The position numbers and the translations under genes are program-made. The notes under the pieces were generated by a model, which worked only from the letters and a program-made list of their open reading frames with translations, had not been told where the DNA came from and did no database searches. Source: an uncultured Rikenella sp. (lineage in GTDB: Bacteria; Bacteroidota; Bacteroidia; Bacteroidales; Rikenellaceae). From it: a stretch of DNA of 17,912 nucleotides. How positions within the stretch are numbered: the first letter of the stretch is position 1; each line of letters begins with the position of its first letter. Location: contig CAJTNK010000027.1 in NCBI GenBank assembly GCA_910577885.1, positions 3,611 to 21,522 on the forward strand, read 5' to 3'. Shown one piece after another: positions 7,812 to 14,307 of this stretch.

Positions 7812-8258
7812 TCATCTCAACTTTCGTCTGAGATAAACCATATCGCTCAACCGGACCCCCTCTTCCACGATCGGGTGGTCGTAATGATCCGTAAAGAAAT
7901 TCTCGATCCGATGGGAGTACTCGAACCCGCAACTCCGATAAAAACCGATCGTCCCGGGCGTTTCGCCCGTACCCACCAGCAAGAGGGAGTAATGCTCCGC
8001 ATAACGTGCAACCACATACTCGACCATCCGGCTGCCATACCCCCGACGCTGTGCCTCGGGAACGACCGCCAGGTTTTTGATTTCGCACACCCCGTCCCCC
8101 TCGTCGGTCACCACACAAACCGCCTTTATCCCCCGGTCGTCGAGCACAAAGAGCTCTCCGCGCTCCAAGTACCGGTCGACCATCGACTCCTGCTCATCGC
8201 CAAGCAACAGCAAATCCAAATATCGTCGCTTATTTTCTGTTACCCGAGCTATTTCCAT
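7812..8258 (-). CDS. GNAT-family N-acetyltransferase
   Basis: This 148-aa protein has a single GNAT fold. The acetyl-CoA-binding motif is visible as QRRGYGS (residues 70-76, after the beta-4 strand CEIKNLAVVPE), followed by the alpha-4/beta-5 region (LLLVGTGET) and the late GFYRSCGFEYSHRIENFF segment that closes most GNAT domains. It would transfer an acetyl group from acetyl-CoA to an amine; the acceptor cannot be predicted. I chose the ATG at 8258 (MEIARV) over an in-frame ATG at 8270, because a CATCTTTG promoter-like box at 8280-8287 would leave almost no leader for the longer form. It is monocistronic and converges on the DUF4272 gene. Confidence 0.85.
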   Translation of the reverse strand: MEIARVTENKRRYLDLLLLGDEQESMVDRYLERGELFVLDDRGIKAVCVVTDEGDGVCEIKNLAVVPEAQRRGYGSRMVEYVVARYAEHYSLLLVGTGETPGTIGFYRSCGFEYSHRIENFFTDHYDHPIVEEGVRLSDMVYLRRKLR

Positions 8259-8279
8259 CGTTACGCACATTGTCTCTTA

Positions 8280-8287
8280 CAAAGATG
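8280..8287 (-). promoter_or_regulatory. Possible -7 box for the GNAT gene
   Basis: On the minus strand the sequence reads CATCTTTG, 7 of 8 positions of TAnnTTTG, 22 nt before the preferred ATG at 8258. No TTTG at the -33 position is evident, so this is a moderate call. Confidence 0.4.
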
Positions 8288-8379
8288 CTGTTTTTTGCAG
8301 GCAACATTTACCCAAACGCCATCAAATCTACTGAAATTTGCCCGAAAACACGAAAATCAAGAGGCGAAACACCACGAAA

Positions 8380-8426
8380 AAAGGCCTTGGAAATCAATCG
8401 CAATAGCGATGATTCCCAAGGCCTTT
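8380..8426 (-). terminator. Terminator of tRNA-Pro
   Basis: Read on the minus strand, AAAGGCCTTGG pairs with CCAAGGCCTTT over 11 perfect base pairs (8416-8426 with 8380-8390). The stem continues as GATT/AATC with one mismatch, and a run of T follows immediately (plus-strand A-run 8377-8382). It starts 9 bp after the tRNA 3' end, so it is a textbook intrinsic terminator for that transcript. Confidence 0.85.
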
Positions 8427-8434
8427 CGCCGGTG

Positions 8435-8509
8435 TCGGGGTGACAAGATTCGAACTTGCGACCACTCGCCCCCCAGACGAGTACTCTAACCGGGCTGAGC
8501 TACACCCCG
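8435..8509 (-). tRNA. tRNA-Pro (anticodon GGG)
   Basis: The minus strand folds into a standard cloverleaf. The acceptor CGGGGTG pairs with CACCCCG, the D-arm contains AGCTCAGCCCGGTTAGAG, the anticodon arm is CTCGT-CTGGGGG-GCGAG with anticodon GGG, and the T-arm contains GGTTCGAATC-like bases (AGTTCGAATCT). The discriminator base is A and CCA is not encoded, as is common in Bacteroidota. GGG reads the proline codons CCC and CCU. The gene has its own promoter (8525-8554) and terminator (8380-8426) and is therefore monocistronic. Confidence 0.95.
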
Positions 8510-8524
8510 CTCTTGAACCGAATG

Positions 8525-8554
8525 CAAAAGTACACCTTTTTCGCGATTTTCAAA
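8525..8554 (-). promoter_or_regulatory. Bacteroidota sigma-ABfr-type promoter of tRNA-Pro
   Basis: On the minus strand, TTTG (8554-8551) is followed after 18 nt by TACTTTTG (8532-8525), which matches the -33 TTTG and -7 TAnnTTTG consensus fully. The -7 box lies 15 nt upstream of the mature tRNA 5' end. It is one of the two best promoters in the window. Confidence 0.8.
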
Positions 8555-8584
8555 ACACGACATCCCACAACATCACGAAAAAAC

Positions 8585-8592
8585 TATCTTTG
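8585..8592 (+). promoter_or_regulatory. -7 box for the M15 peptidase gene
   Basis: TATCTTTG is an exact TAnnTTTG match 27 bp before the ATG at 8620. A convincing -33 TTTG is not visible. It lies in the divergent interval with the tRNA promoter on the other strand. Confidence 0.55.
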
Positions 8593-8619
8593 GGCAACAA
8601 AAAAACGAACCTCCGAATC

Positions 8620-9240
8620 ATGTTACACGCCGCTACTCTACTCGCCGCCCTGGCGTTGGCCGTTGCCCCGCCGACCGAACCGACGATCGACAGCATCGTT
8701 GTCGACTCCCGCTACCGAAGCCTCGAACAGGCCGTGGCCGGCACCACAGCACCCGACAGCATCGTACGAACGCTCGCACTGGTGGATGTAGAATATTACG
8801 GTTTCGATGATCGGCTGCACCGCGGTCAGATCGTTGTGCACCGCGACCTCGCCGACGATATCCGAACCGTTTTCCGGGAGATCAAGAGACGGAAATTTCC
8901 CGTCGAAAGCGTCATCCCCATTCGTTTCGACCGGCCCGACAACGGCACCTCGATGGACACCCTGAACAACACCTACGGCTTCCACTACCGGCCCAAGAAT
9001 ACCTTCCGGACCGTTCAGCTGTCGGCCCACTCCTACGGCCGGGCCGTCGACATCAACCCGTTCCGAAACCCCGCCCTGCTCCGCTCCGGACGATGGGTCC
9101 CGACTGGAGGCCGCTACGTGCCCGGAAGCCCCGGAACCATCACCGCCACTTCGCCGATCACCCAACTCTTCCGTACCCTGGGTTGGCGTTGGGGCGGCGC
9201 ATGGCGTTCCGTCAAAGACTACATGCACTTCGAAAAATGA
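8620..9240 (+). CDS. Exported M15-family peptidase (D-Ala-D-Ala carboxypeptidase/L,D-endopeptidase type)
   Basis: This 206-aa protein starts MLHAATLLAALALAVA, a signal sequence, so it should act on peptidoglycan in the periplasm. The zinc ligands and catalytic residues of the M15 (VanY/endolysin-like) family are visible: H137 and D144 in SAHSYGRAVD, and D200 and H203 in DYMHFEK at the very C-terminus. The segment SYGRAVDINPF is characteristic of the M15C-like group. Such enzymes trim stem peptides of the cell wall. I chose 8620 because longer in-frame starts run into the tRNA gene and lack a signal peptide, and because a -7 box sits just upstream. The large hairpin array follows the gene. Confidence 0.87.
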   Translation: MLHAATLLAALALAVAPPTEPTIDSIVVDSRYRSLEQAVAGTTAPDSIVRTLALVDVEYYGFDDRLHRGQIVVHRDLADDIRTVFREIKRRKFPVESVIPIRFDRPDNGTSMDTLNNTYGFHYRPKNTFRTVQLSAHSYGRAVDINPFRNPALLRSGRWVPTGGRYVPGSPGTITATSPITQLFRTLGWRWGGAWRSVKDYMHFEK

Positions 9241-9282
9241 CATTAATTTACATACCCAGCTCTTGTGTACAGGAGGGTACTG

Positions 9283-9304
9283 TCCCTTTCTTGAAAGAAA
9301 GGGA
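9283..9304. terminator. 10-bp perfect hairpin after the M15 gene
   Basis: TCCCTTTCTT (9283-9292), two bases GA, then AAGAAAGGGA (9295-9304). It lies 42 bp after the M15 stop codon. The loop is very short and no T-run follows, so terminator function is only a guess. Confidence 0.45.
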
Positions 9305-9320
9305 CCCAAAGAACTTCCGA

Positions 9321-9336
9321 GGATGCTTACGCATCC
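9321..9336. repeat. Small hairpin GGATGC/GCATCC
   Basis: A perfect 6-bp stem with the loop TTAC, between the first hairpin and the long inverted repeat. Confidence 0.45.
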
Positions 9337-9372
9337 TAACTCTATCTCGGTACAGTATTCGCCTTGTTCTTT

Positions 9373-9446
9373 GGGGGTGATCTTTTTTTGCGGGCGCGAT
9401 AAGGTTTTGAATCGCATCACGCGCCCGTCAAAAAAGTGTCACCCCC
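9373..9446. repeat. Long imperfect inverted repeat with nested stem
   Basis: The left arm 9373-9398 starts GGGGGTGA, then a T-run, then CGGGCGCG. It pairs with 9420-9446, which runs CGCGCCCG, an A-run, then TCACCCCC. About 22 of 26 positions match, separated by a 21-nt loop. Inside, GCGAT (9396-9400) can instead pair with ATCGC (9411-9415), which competes with the outer stem. Flanking GTTCTT (9366-9371) and AAGAAC (9457-9462) extend the symmetry with an 8-nt insertion on one side. Confidence 0.75.
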
Positions 9447-9482
9447 AACCAACACGAAGAACCTTGTGACCCGAATGGCTTT

Positions 9483-9499
9483 AAAGTGCGAAGCACTTT
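9483..9499. repeat. Hairpin AAAGTGC/GCACTTT
   Basis: A perfect 7-bp stem with the loop GAA. It is followed after a few bases by CTAAAGTTTTTTT, so on the plus strand it could terminate transcription coming from the M15 gene. Confidence 0.55.
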
Positions 9500-9514
9500 G
9501 CTAAAGTTTTTTTG

Positions 9515-9538
9515 GTTCTTTTTGTTCACAAAAAGAAC
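9515..9538. repeat. 11-bp perfect hairpin GTTCTTTTTGT/ACAAAAAGAAC
   Basis: GTTCTTTTTGT (9515-9525), two bases TC, and ACAAAAAGAAC (9528-9538). It is the last element of the hairpin array. Its GGTTCTTT motif repeats sequence seen at 9366-9372. Confidence 0.6.
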
Positions 9539-9654
9539 AGTTCTATACCGTAGCTAATGACCGTTTACACATTACACCGGAGCAACAAGAGGAAAGCGAA
9601 GGTAAAAGGGTTAGTTCCAACTCGTAGCTAAGAATCGGATACGTAAATTAATCC

Positions 9655-9662
9655 TACCTTTG
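9655..9662 (+). promoter_or_regulatory. -7 box for the PfkB kinase gene
   Basis: TACCTTTG matches TAnnTTTG exactly, 27 bp before the ATG at 9690. No clear TTTG is present about 19 bp upstream. The location, after the hairpin array and before the gene, fits a promoter. Confidence 0.6.
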
Positions 9663-9689
9663 TTGTTAAGAAGTTATTGAGAAAGAGAG

Positions 9690-10691
9690 ATGTCTATTAT
9701 AGCACTGGGCAACGCGCTGACCGACATGCTGGTCCGGCTGCCCGACGAACGGATTTTAGAGGAATTGAACATCGAGCGCGGCGGGATGTACCTCATCGAC
9801 AGCGAACAGCACCACCGGATGATGAGCCGGATCGGCGACTTTCCGTGGAGCATGGCTGCCGGAGGGTCGGCCGCGAATATGGTGGGCGGCGTGGCGGCTT
9901 TGGGAACCCCGGCCACATATGTGGGCCACGTGGGAGAGGACGAGACCGGCCGGGCGTTCCGAGCGTGTCAGGAGCGGAAACGGATCCGGCCGTTGTTGGG
10001 AGTCTCCGACCGGACCCCTTCCGGAAAGTGTATTTCGCTGGTCTTTCCGGACGGCGAGCGGACCATGCTCACCTACCTGGGCGCCGCGCTGGAGATCGGC
10101 ACCGAACAGCTCACCCCCGAGAACCTCCGGGGGCATCGGGTGCTCTTCATCGAGGGCTACCTGCTCAACTGCCCGGAGGTGATCGAACCCGCCATGCAGG
10201 CGGCTCGGGCAGCCGGAGTGCTCGTGGCGCTGGACGCTGCGAGTTTTACGGTGATCCGCGAATTCAGGGACTATGCCGAAGAGCTGATCGACCGGTATGT
10301 GGACCTGCTCTTTGCCAACGAAGAGGAGGCCGCCGCGCTGACCGGGTGCGAGAATCCGGAACAGGCGCTCGAGCGGCTGGCTCCGCGGTGCGAGATCGTC
10401 GTGGTGAAAGTCGGTCCGCGCGGGTCGCTGATCGCCGGCGCCGGAGAACGACACCGGATCGGCACGATCGATGCCCGACCGGTGGACAAGACCGGTGCCG
10501 GAGACTTGTATGCGGCCGGTTTTCTGCACGGCTTCGCCCGAGGGCTGTCGCTGCGGCAGTGCGGCGAGATCGGTGCGGTGGTCTCGAGCCGGAGCATCGA
10601 AGTGCTCGGCGGCGAGCTGCCGGAAGAGGTCTGGGAGTCGATCCGGCCGCTGGTCGACCGGATCGAACGCGGCGAACGGGTCGTCGGCTGA
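9690..10691 (+). CDS. PfkB-family carbohydrate/nucleoside kinase (adenosine-kinase-like)
   Basis: This 333-aa cytoplasmic kinase has the ribokinase fold. The N-terminal substrate-binding signature GGSAANMVGGVAALG and a following GHVGEDETG are typical of PfkB signature 1. The C-terminal signature is DKTGAGDLYAAGFLHG, with catalytic base D272 and the anion hole GAG at 269-271; the usual DTTGAGD has a lysine at the second position here. The protein would phosphorylate a sugar or nucleoside with ATP. The overall look (opening IALGNALTDMLVRLPD, Bacteroidota-type spacing) is closest to the adenosine-kinase-like branch, but the substrate is not certain. It has its own -7 box, and htpG follows after 115 bp on the same strand, with no clear terminator between them. 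Confidence 0.88.
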   Translation: MSIIALGNALTDMLVRLPDERILEELNIERGGMYLIDSEQHHRMMSRIGDFPWSMAAGGSAANMVGGVAALGTPATYVGHVGEDETGRAFRACQERKRIRPLLGVSDRTPSGKCISLVFPDGERTMLTYLGAALEIGTEQLTPENLRGHRVLFIEGYLLNCPEVIEPAMQAARAAGVLVALDAASFTVIREFRDYAEELIDRYVDLLFANEEEAAALTGCENPEQALERLAPRCEIVVVKVGPRGSLIAGAGERHRIGTIDARPVDKTGAGDLYAAGFLHGFARGLSLRQCGEIGAVVSSRSIEVLGGELPEEVWESIRPLVDRIERGERVVG

Positions 10692-10806
10692 CACGCTGTC
10701 TGTCGCCCGAGCTGACAGATTGTCCGAAAAGACTGCCACACAGGCCATTGGCACAAGAGTTGTACGGAGGACCTCCGCACTACGAAAACAAATAACCGAA
10801 CACGAT

Positions 10807-12888
10807 ATGCAAACTGGGAAAATCGGCGTAACGACCGAGAACATCTTTCCGATCATCAAACGATTCCTCTACTCCGACCACGAGATTTTTCTGCGGGAGC
10901 TGATCTCGAATGCCGTGGACGCGACGACGAAGCTCAAGGCCTTGAGTTCGATGGGCGAGTTCGGCGGGGAGCTGGGCGACCTGACCATTCGCGTCGAGCT
11001 GGACGAGGCCGGCAAGCGGCTCACCGTCTCGGACCACGGGATCGGGATGACCGAAGAGGAGGTGAATCGGTATATCAACCAAATCGCCTTCTCCGGAGCC
11101 GAGGAGTTCATGAAGAAGTACGAGAACCAAAGCGGCATTATCGGCCACTTCGGCTTAGGGTTCTACTCGGCTTTCATGGTGGCATCGAAGGTGGAAGTCA
11201 TCACCAAGTCGTATAAGGAAGGGGCTCAGGCGGTGAAGTGGACCTGCGACGGGACGCCGGACTTCACCCTCGAACCGGCTGAACGGGCCGAACGAGGAAC
11301 GGATATCGTCCTGTATTTGGCGGAAGACAGCGGCGAGTTTGCCGAACGGGCGCGGATCGAGGCGCTGTTGAAGAAGTACTGTTCGTTCCTGCCGGTGCCG
11401 ATCGCTTTCGGCAAGGAGCAGGAGTGGAAAGACGGAAAGCAGGTCGACACGGACCGCGACAACATCATCAACGACACCCATCCGCTATGGATGCGGAAGC
11501 CGACCGAGATTACCGAAGAGCAGTACGGCGAGTTCTACCGGAAGCTCTACCCGATGGCGGATGATCCGTTGTTTCATATCCACTTGAACGTCGACTACCC
11601 GTTCAACCTGACCGGGATTCTCTACTTCCCGAAGATCAAAAACAACTTCGAGGTACAGAAAAACAAGATCCAACTCTACTCGAACCAAGTTTATGTCACC
11701 GACTCGGTGGAGGGGATCGTGCCGGACTTCCTGACCCTGCTGCACGGGGTGATCGACTCGCCGGACATTCCGCTGAATGTGTCGCGGAGTTACCTGCAGA
11801 GCGACAGCAACGTAAAGAAAATCTCGGGGTATATTACGAAGAAGGTGGCGGACCGGCTGGCCGACCTGTTCAAGAACGGACGGCAGGACTACGAGGCGAA
11901 GTGGGACGACCTGAAACTCTTCATCCAGTACGGGATCGTCAGCGAAGAGAAGTTCGGCGAACGGGCCGGAGAATTCACCCTGCTGAAGAATACGGAGGGG
12001 AAATATTTCACGCTGGACGAGTATGCGGAGGTGATCCGGGCGAACCAAACGGACAAGAACGGCAAAATCGTCCACCTCTATAGCAACGATCCGGTGGCAC
12101 AGCACAGTTTTATCGAAGCGGCGCGCGGCAAGGGGTATGACGTGCTGGTGATGGACAGCCCGTTGGAGGCGCACTTCATCGGCTTCCTGGAAAACAAGCA
12201 CAGCGACTGGCGGTTCACGCGGGTGGATGCGGATACGGTCGAAAAGCTCATCGAAAAAGAGGAGCAACTGGCCCTGGCGCTCACCACGGCGCAGCAGGAG
12301 CTGTTGGCACCGGTCTTCGAATCGCAACTGCCGACGGACGACAAGAGCCACTTCAACGTACAATTCGCGGCCATGGATCCGGCCTCTTCGCCGATCGTCA
12401 TCACGCAGGGCGAGTTCATGCGACGGATGAAAGACATGTCGCGGGTCGGCGGAGGGGGCGGCATGTACAACTTCTACGGCGAACTGCCCGACAGCTACAA
12501 TGTGGTGGTGAACGGCAACCACCCGCTGGTGATCGAGGTGCTGGACGAGACGCAGCGGGCGACGGGCGAGGAGCTTGCGCCGCTGGACAAGAACCTGCAG
12601 GCGGCCGAAGCAGAAAAGTCTGCGCTGAATGAGCTGCTCAAAGACAAGAAAGAAGAGGAAATCGCCCAGGAAGAGAAAGACAAGCGGAGTGCGATTGAAT
12701 CGAAGATCGGCGAGATCGAGGGGCAACGCAAGGCGATTTTACGGAATGCGGGGGCGCAGAACGTCATTGTGGGGCAGCTGGTCGACCTGGCGTTGCTGGC
12801 CAATGGGATGCTGCGAGGCGAAGCCTTGACCAAATTTATCAAACGGAGCGTGGAGGTCGTCGGGAAGTCGGCCGAAACGAAAAAATAA
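10807..12888 (+). CDS. htpG: Molecular chaperone HtpG (bacterial Hsp90)
   Basis: This 693-aa protein contains all three Hsp90 regions. In the N-terminal ATPase domain, E31 and N35 (FLRELISNAVDA) coordinate ATP and water, D76 in DHGIGMT binds adenine, and GHFGLGFYSAFMV forms the lid/glycine segment. The middle domain includes RSYLQSDSNVKKI, with the arginine region that contacts the gamma-phosphate. The C-terminal dimerisation domain is preceded by a strongly charged helix (KDKKEEEIAQEEKDKR). HtpG is a cytosolic homodimer that remodels client proteins with DnaK. The start at 10807 matches the conserved opening (QTGKIGVTTENIFPIIKRFL); the frame is open further upstream, but that sequence overlaps the kinase gene and is not conserved-looking. 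A perfect terminator follows at 12904. Confidence 0.97.
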   Translation: MQTGKIGVTTENIFPIIKRFLYSDHEIFLRELISNAVDATTKLKALSSMGEFGGELGDLTIRVELDEAGKRLTVSDHGIGMTEEEVNRYINQIAFSGAEEFMKKYENQSGIIGHFGLGFYSAFMVASKVEVITKSYKEGAQAVKWTCDGTPDFTLEPAERAERGTDIVLYLAEDSGEFAERARIEALLKKYCSFLPVPIAFGKEQEWKDGKQVDTDRDNIINDTHPLWMRKPTEITEEQYGEFYRKLYPMADDPLFHIHLNVDYPFNLTGILYFPKIKNNFEVQKNKIQLYSNQVYVTDSVEGIVPDFLTLLHGVIDSPDIPLNVSRSYLQSDSNVKKISGYITKKVADRLADLFKNGRQDYEAKWDDLKLFIQYGIVSEEKFGERAGEFTLLKNTEGKYFTLDEYAEVIRANQTDKNGKIVHLYSNDPVAQHSFIEAARGKGYDVLVMDSPLEAHFIGFLENKHSDWRFTRVDADTVEKLIEKEEQLALALTTAQQELLAPVFESQLPTDDKSHFNVQFAAMDPASSPIVITQGEFMRRMKDMSRVGGGGGMYNFYGELPDSYNVVVNGNHPLVIEVLDETQRATGEELAPLDKNLQAAEAEKSALNELLKDKKEEEIAQEEKDKRSAIESKIGEIEGQRKAILRNAGAQNVIVGQLVDLALLANGMLRGEALTKFIKRSVEVVGKSAETKK

Positions 12889-12903
12889 TCACGCTTATTC
12901 TAA

Positions 12904-12950
12904 AACAAGAGCGGCATCATCCGGATGGATGATGCCGCTCTTGTTATTTT
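12904..12950. terminator. Strong intrinsic terminator after htpG
   Basis: A perfect 19-bp stem (12904-12922 with 12927-12945) with the 4-nt loop GGAT, the core being GAGCGGCATCATCC. It is followed by ATTTT on the plus strand and, read from the other side, by TTTTA. It starts 15 bp after the htpG stop. It could also stop transcripts of the convergent alcohol dehydrogenase gene, whose stop codon lies 136 bp away. Confidence 0.93.
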
Positions 12951-13085
12951 CCGGTCCCGAGCCACGTGAGCTTGTGCCACAACGCCTCCAACGGCCCCTG
13001 CGCGTGTCGATCCAACCACCAGCGGCAGAAAAGGAGCTGCCCCCCGAGAATCCCACCGAAACACACCGAGCCCCTACCCTATCCA

Positions 13086-14234
13086 CTACAACCGATCGCG
13101 CAGAATCTCCGCAACACGCTCCGGCGTCACCAGCCTCCTTTCACCCAAAGCCCAACCCCGCTGACGGAAACGATCTACGATAAAATCAATCGTCTCCTCA
13201 CCGATCCCATGCTCCGACAGACGCGTCTTGACCCCCAACCCACGGAAAAACTCCTCGGTTTTTGCCACAGCCGCTTCCGCCTTCTGCTCCGGCGTTCCCG
13301 TCGCGCCCCACACCCGCTCGGCATACTGCACCAACTTGTCGAACTTTTCGGCCCGCATCACCCGCATCATCCCCGGATAGACGATCGCCAGCGTAACCCC
13401 GTGGTCCAAACCGTGAAGAGCCGTCAATTCGTGCCCGATCATATGGGTCGCCCAATCCTGCGGCACCCCCATCGCGATAAAACCGTTCAGCGCCATCGTC
13501 GCCGTCAGCATGAAATTCGCCACCTCGTCGTAGCGGTCATGCCGTTCGACCAGCTTCGGCCCCAGCTCGACCAGCGTTTGCAACAGCCCCTCGGCCCACC
13601 GGTCCATCACCATCGACTGCGAGTCGAACGTCAAGTACTGTTCGAGCGTGTGGGCGAACGAGTCCACAATGCCGTTGACCACCTGCCGCCCAGGCAGCGA
13701 GTAGCACACCTCCGGATCGAGTACCGAGAAGACCGGATAACCCTTCGGATTGTGGAAAGCCAGCTTTTCGTTACGCTCCCTCCGCGAGACCACCGCTCCG
13801 TTGTTCATCTCCGACCCCGTGGCCGGCAGCGTCAGGACCGTGGCCAACGGCACGGCATCCACCGCCCGGGAAGGATCGACCAAAAAGTCCCACGGATCCC
13901 CCTCATATTTCAAGCCCGTTGCAATGAACTTCGTGCCATCGATCACCGACCCGCCGCCGACAGCCAACAGAAAATCCACCCCCTCGACCCGCGCCAATTC
14001 AATCGCCCGCACCAGCGTCGCATACTCCGGATTGGGTTCGATCCCCCCGAACTCCACCACCGAACGCCCCCGGAGCGCCGCCATCACCTGGTCGTACACC
14101 CCGTTTCGGCGGATACTCCCGCCACCGTACGTCATCATAATGCGAGCATCGGCCGGAATCTCATCCGCCAAACGGGCGATGGTTCCTTTTCCGAAAATCA
14201 ACCGCGTCGGATTACAAAACGTGAAATTATTCAT
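13086..14234 (-). CDS. Iron-containing alcohol dehydrogenase (YqhD/BDH-like)
   Basis: This 382-aa cytoplasmic protein covers a full family III alcohol dehydrogenase. The N-terminal Rossmann-like half has GGGS (93-96), D99 and K102 in VGGGSVIDGTK, which bind the NAD(P) diphosphate. The helical half carries the four metal ligands D191 and H195 (DSFAHTLEQY), H264 (THMIGHE) and H278 (GLDHG), each three residues before the known YqhD ligands. The GGIEPNP segment near residue 63 is typical of butanol-dehydrogenase/YqhD-like enzymes, many of which prefer NADPH and reduce aldehydes. The physiological substrate is unknown. The gene is divergent from mnmE with 73 bp between start codons. It has no recognisable consensus promoter and no terminator of its own closer than the htpG hairpin. 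Confidence 0.92.
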   Translation of the reverse strand: MNNFTFCNPTRLIFGKGTIARLADEIPADARIMMTYGGGSIRRNGVYDQVMAALRGRSVVEFGGIEPNPEYATLVRAIELARVEGVDFLLAVGGGSVIDGTKFIATGLKYEGDPWDFLVDPSRAVDAVPLATVLTLPATGSEMNNGAVVSRRERNEKLAFHNPKGYPVFSVLDPEVCYSLPGRQVVNGIVDSFAHTLEQYLTFDSQSMVMDRWAEGLLQTLVELGPKLVERHDRYDEVANFMLTATMALNGFIAMGVPQDWATHMIGHELTALHGLDHGVTLAIVYPGMMRVMRAEKFDKLVQYAERVWGATGTPEQKAEAAVAKTEEFFRGLGVKTRLSEHGIGEETIDFIVDRFRQRGWALGERRLVTPERVAEILRDRL

Positions 14235-14277
14235 CTCGAAAATCGTTTTTGGATTTTAATACCAACGGCTAATTTAA

Positions 14278-14285
14278 GATATTTG
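14278..14285 (+). promoter_or_regulatory. Partial -7 box before mnmE
   Basis: GATATTTG matches 7 of 8 positions of TAnnTTTG, 22 bp before the ATG at 14308. A TTTG at 14248-14251 is about 26 bp upstream, further than the usual spacing, so the promoter is only tentative. Confidence 0.35.
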
Positions 14286-14307
14286 CAGGAAAATCGCACG
14301 ATTATTC

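Larger units (their letters stand above)
9241..9689. other. 449-bp intergenic region with serial hairpins
   Basis: No gene of credible composition is present. From 9283 to 9538 there are five separate inverted repeats, described individually, and the last 150 bp lead to the promoter box of the kinase gene. The pair CCAAAGAAC (9306-9314) and GTTCTTTGG (9366-9374), together with GGTTCTT (9514-9520), suggests that outer sequences can also pair with one another. Whether this is a stack of terminators, a structured RNA or a repetitive element cannot be decided from one copy. Confidence 0.6.

Noticed and set aside
10465..10510. Lysine in place of threonine in the kinase DTTGAGD motif as a sign of inactivity
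   Set aside because: The catalytic aspartate and GAG anion hole are intact, and this position varies in PfkB-family members, so loss of function is not indicated.
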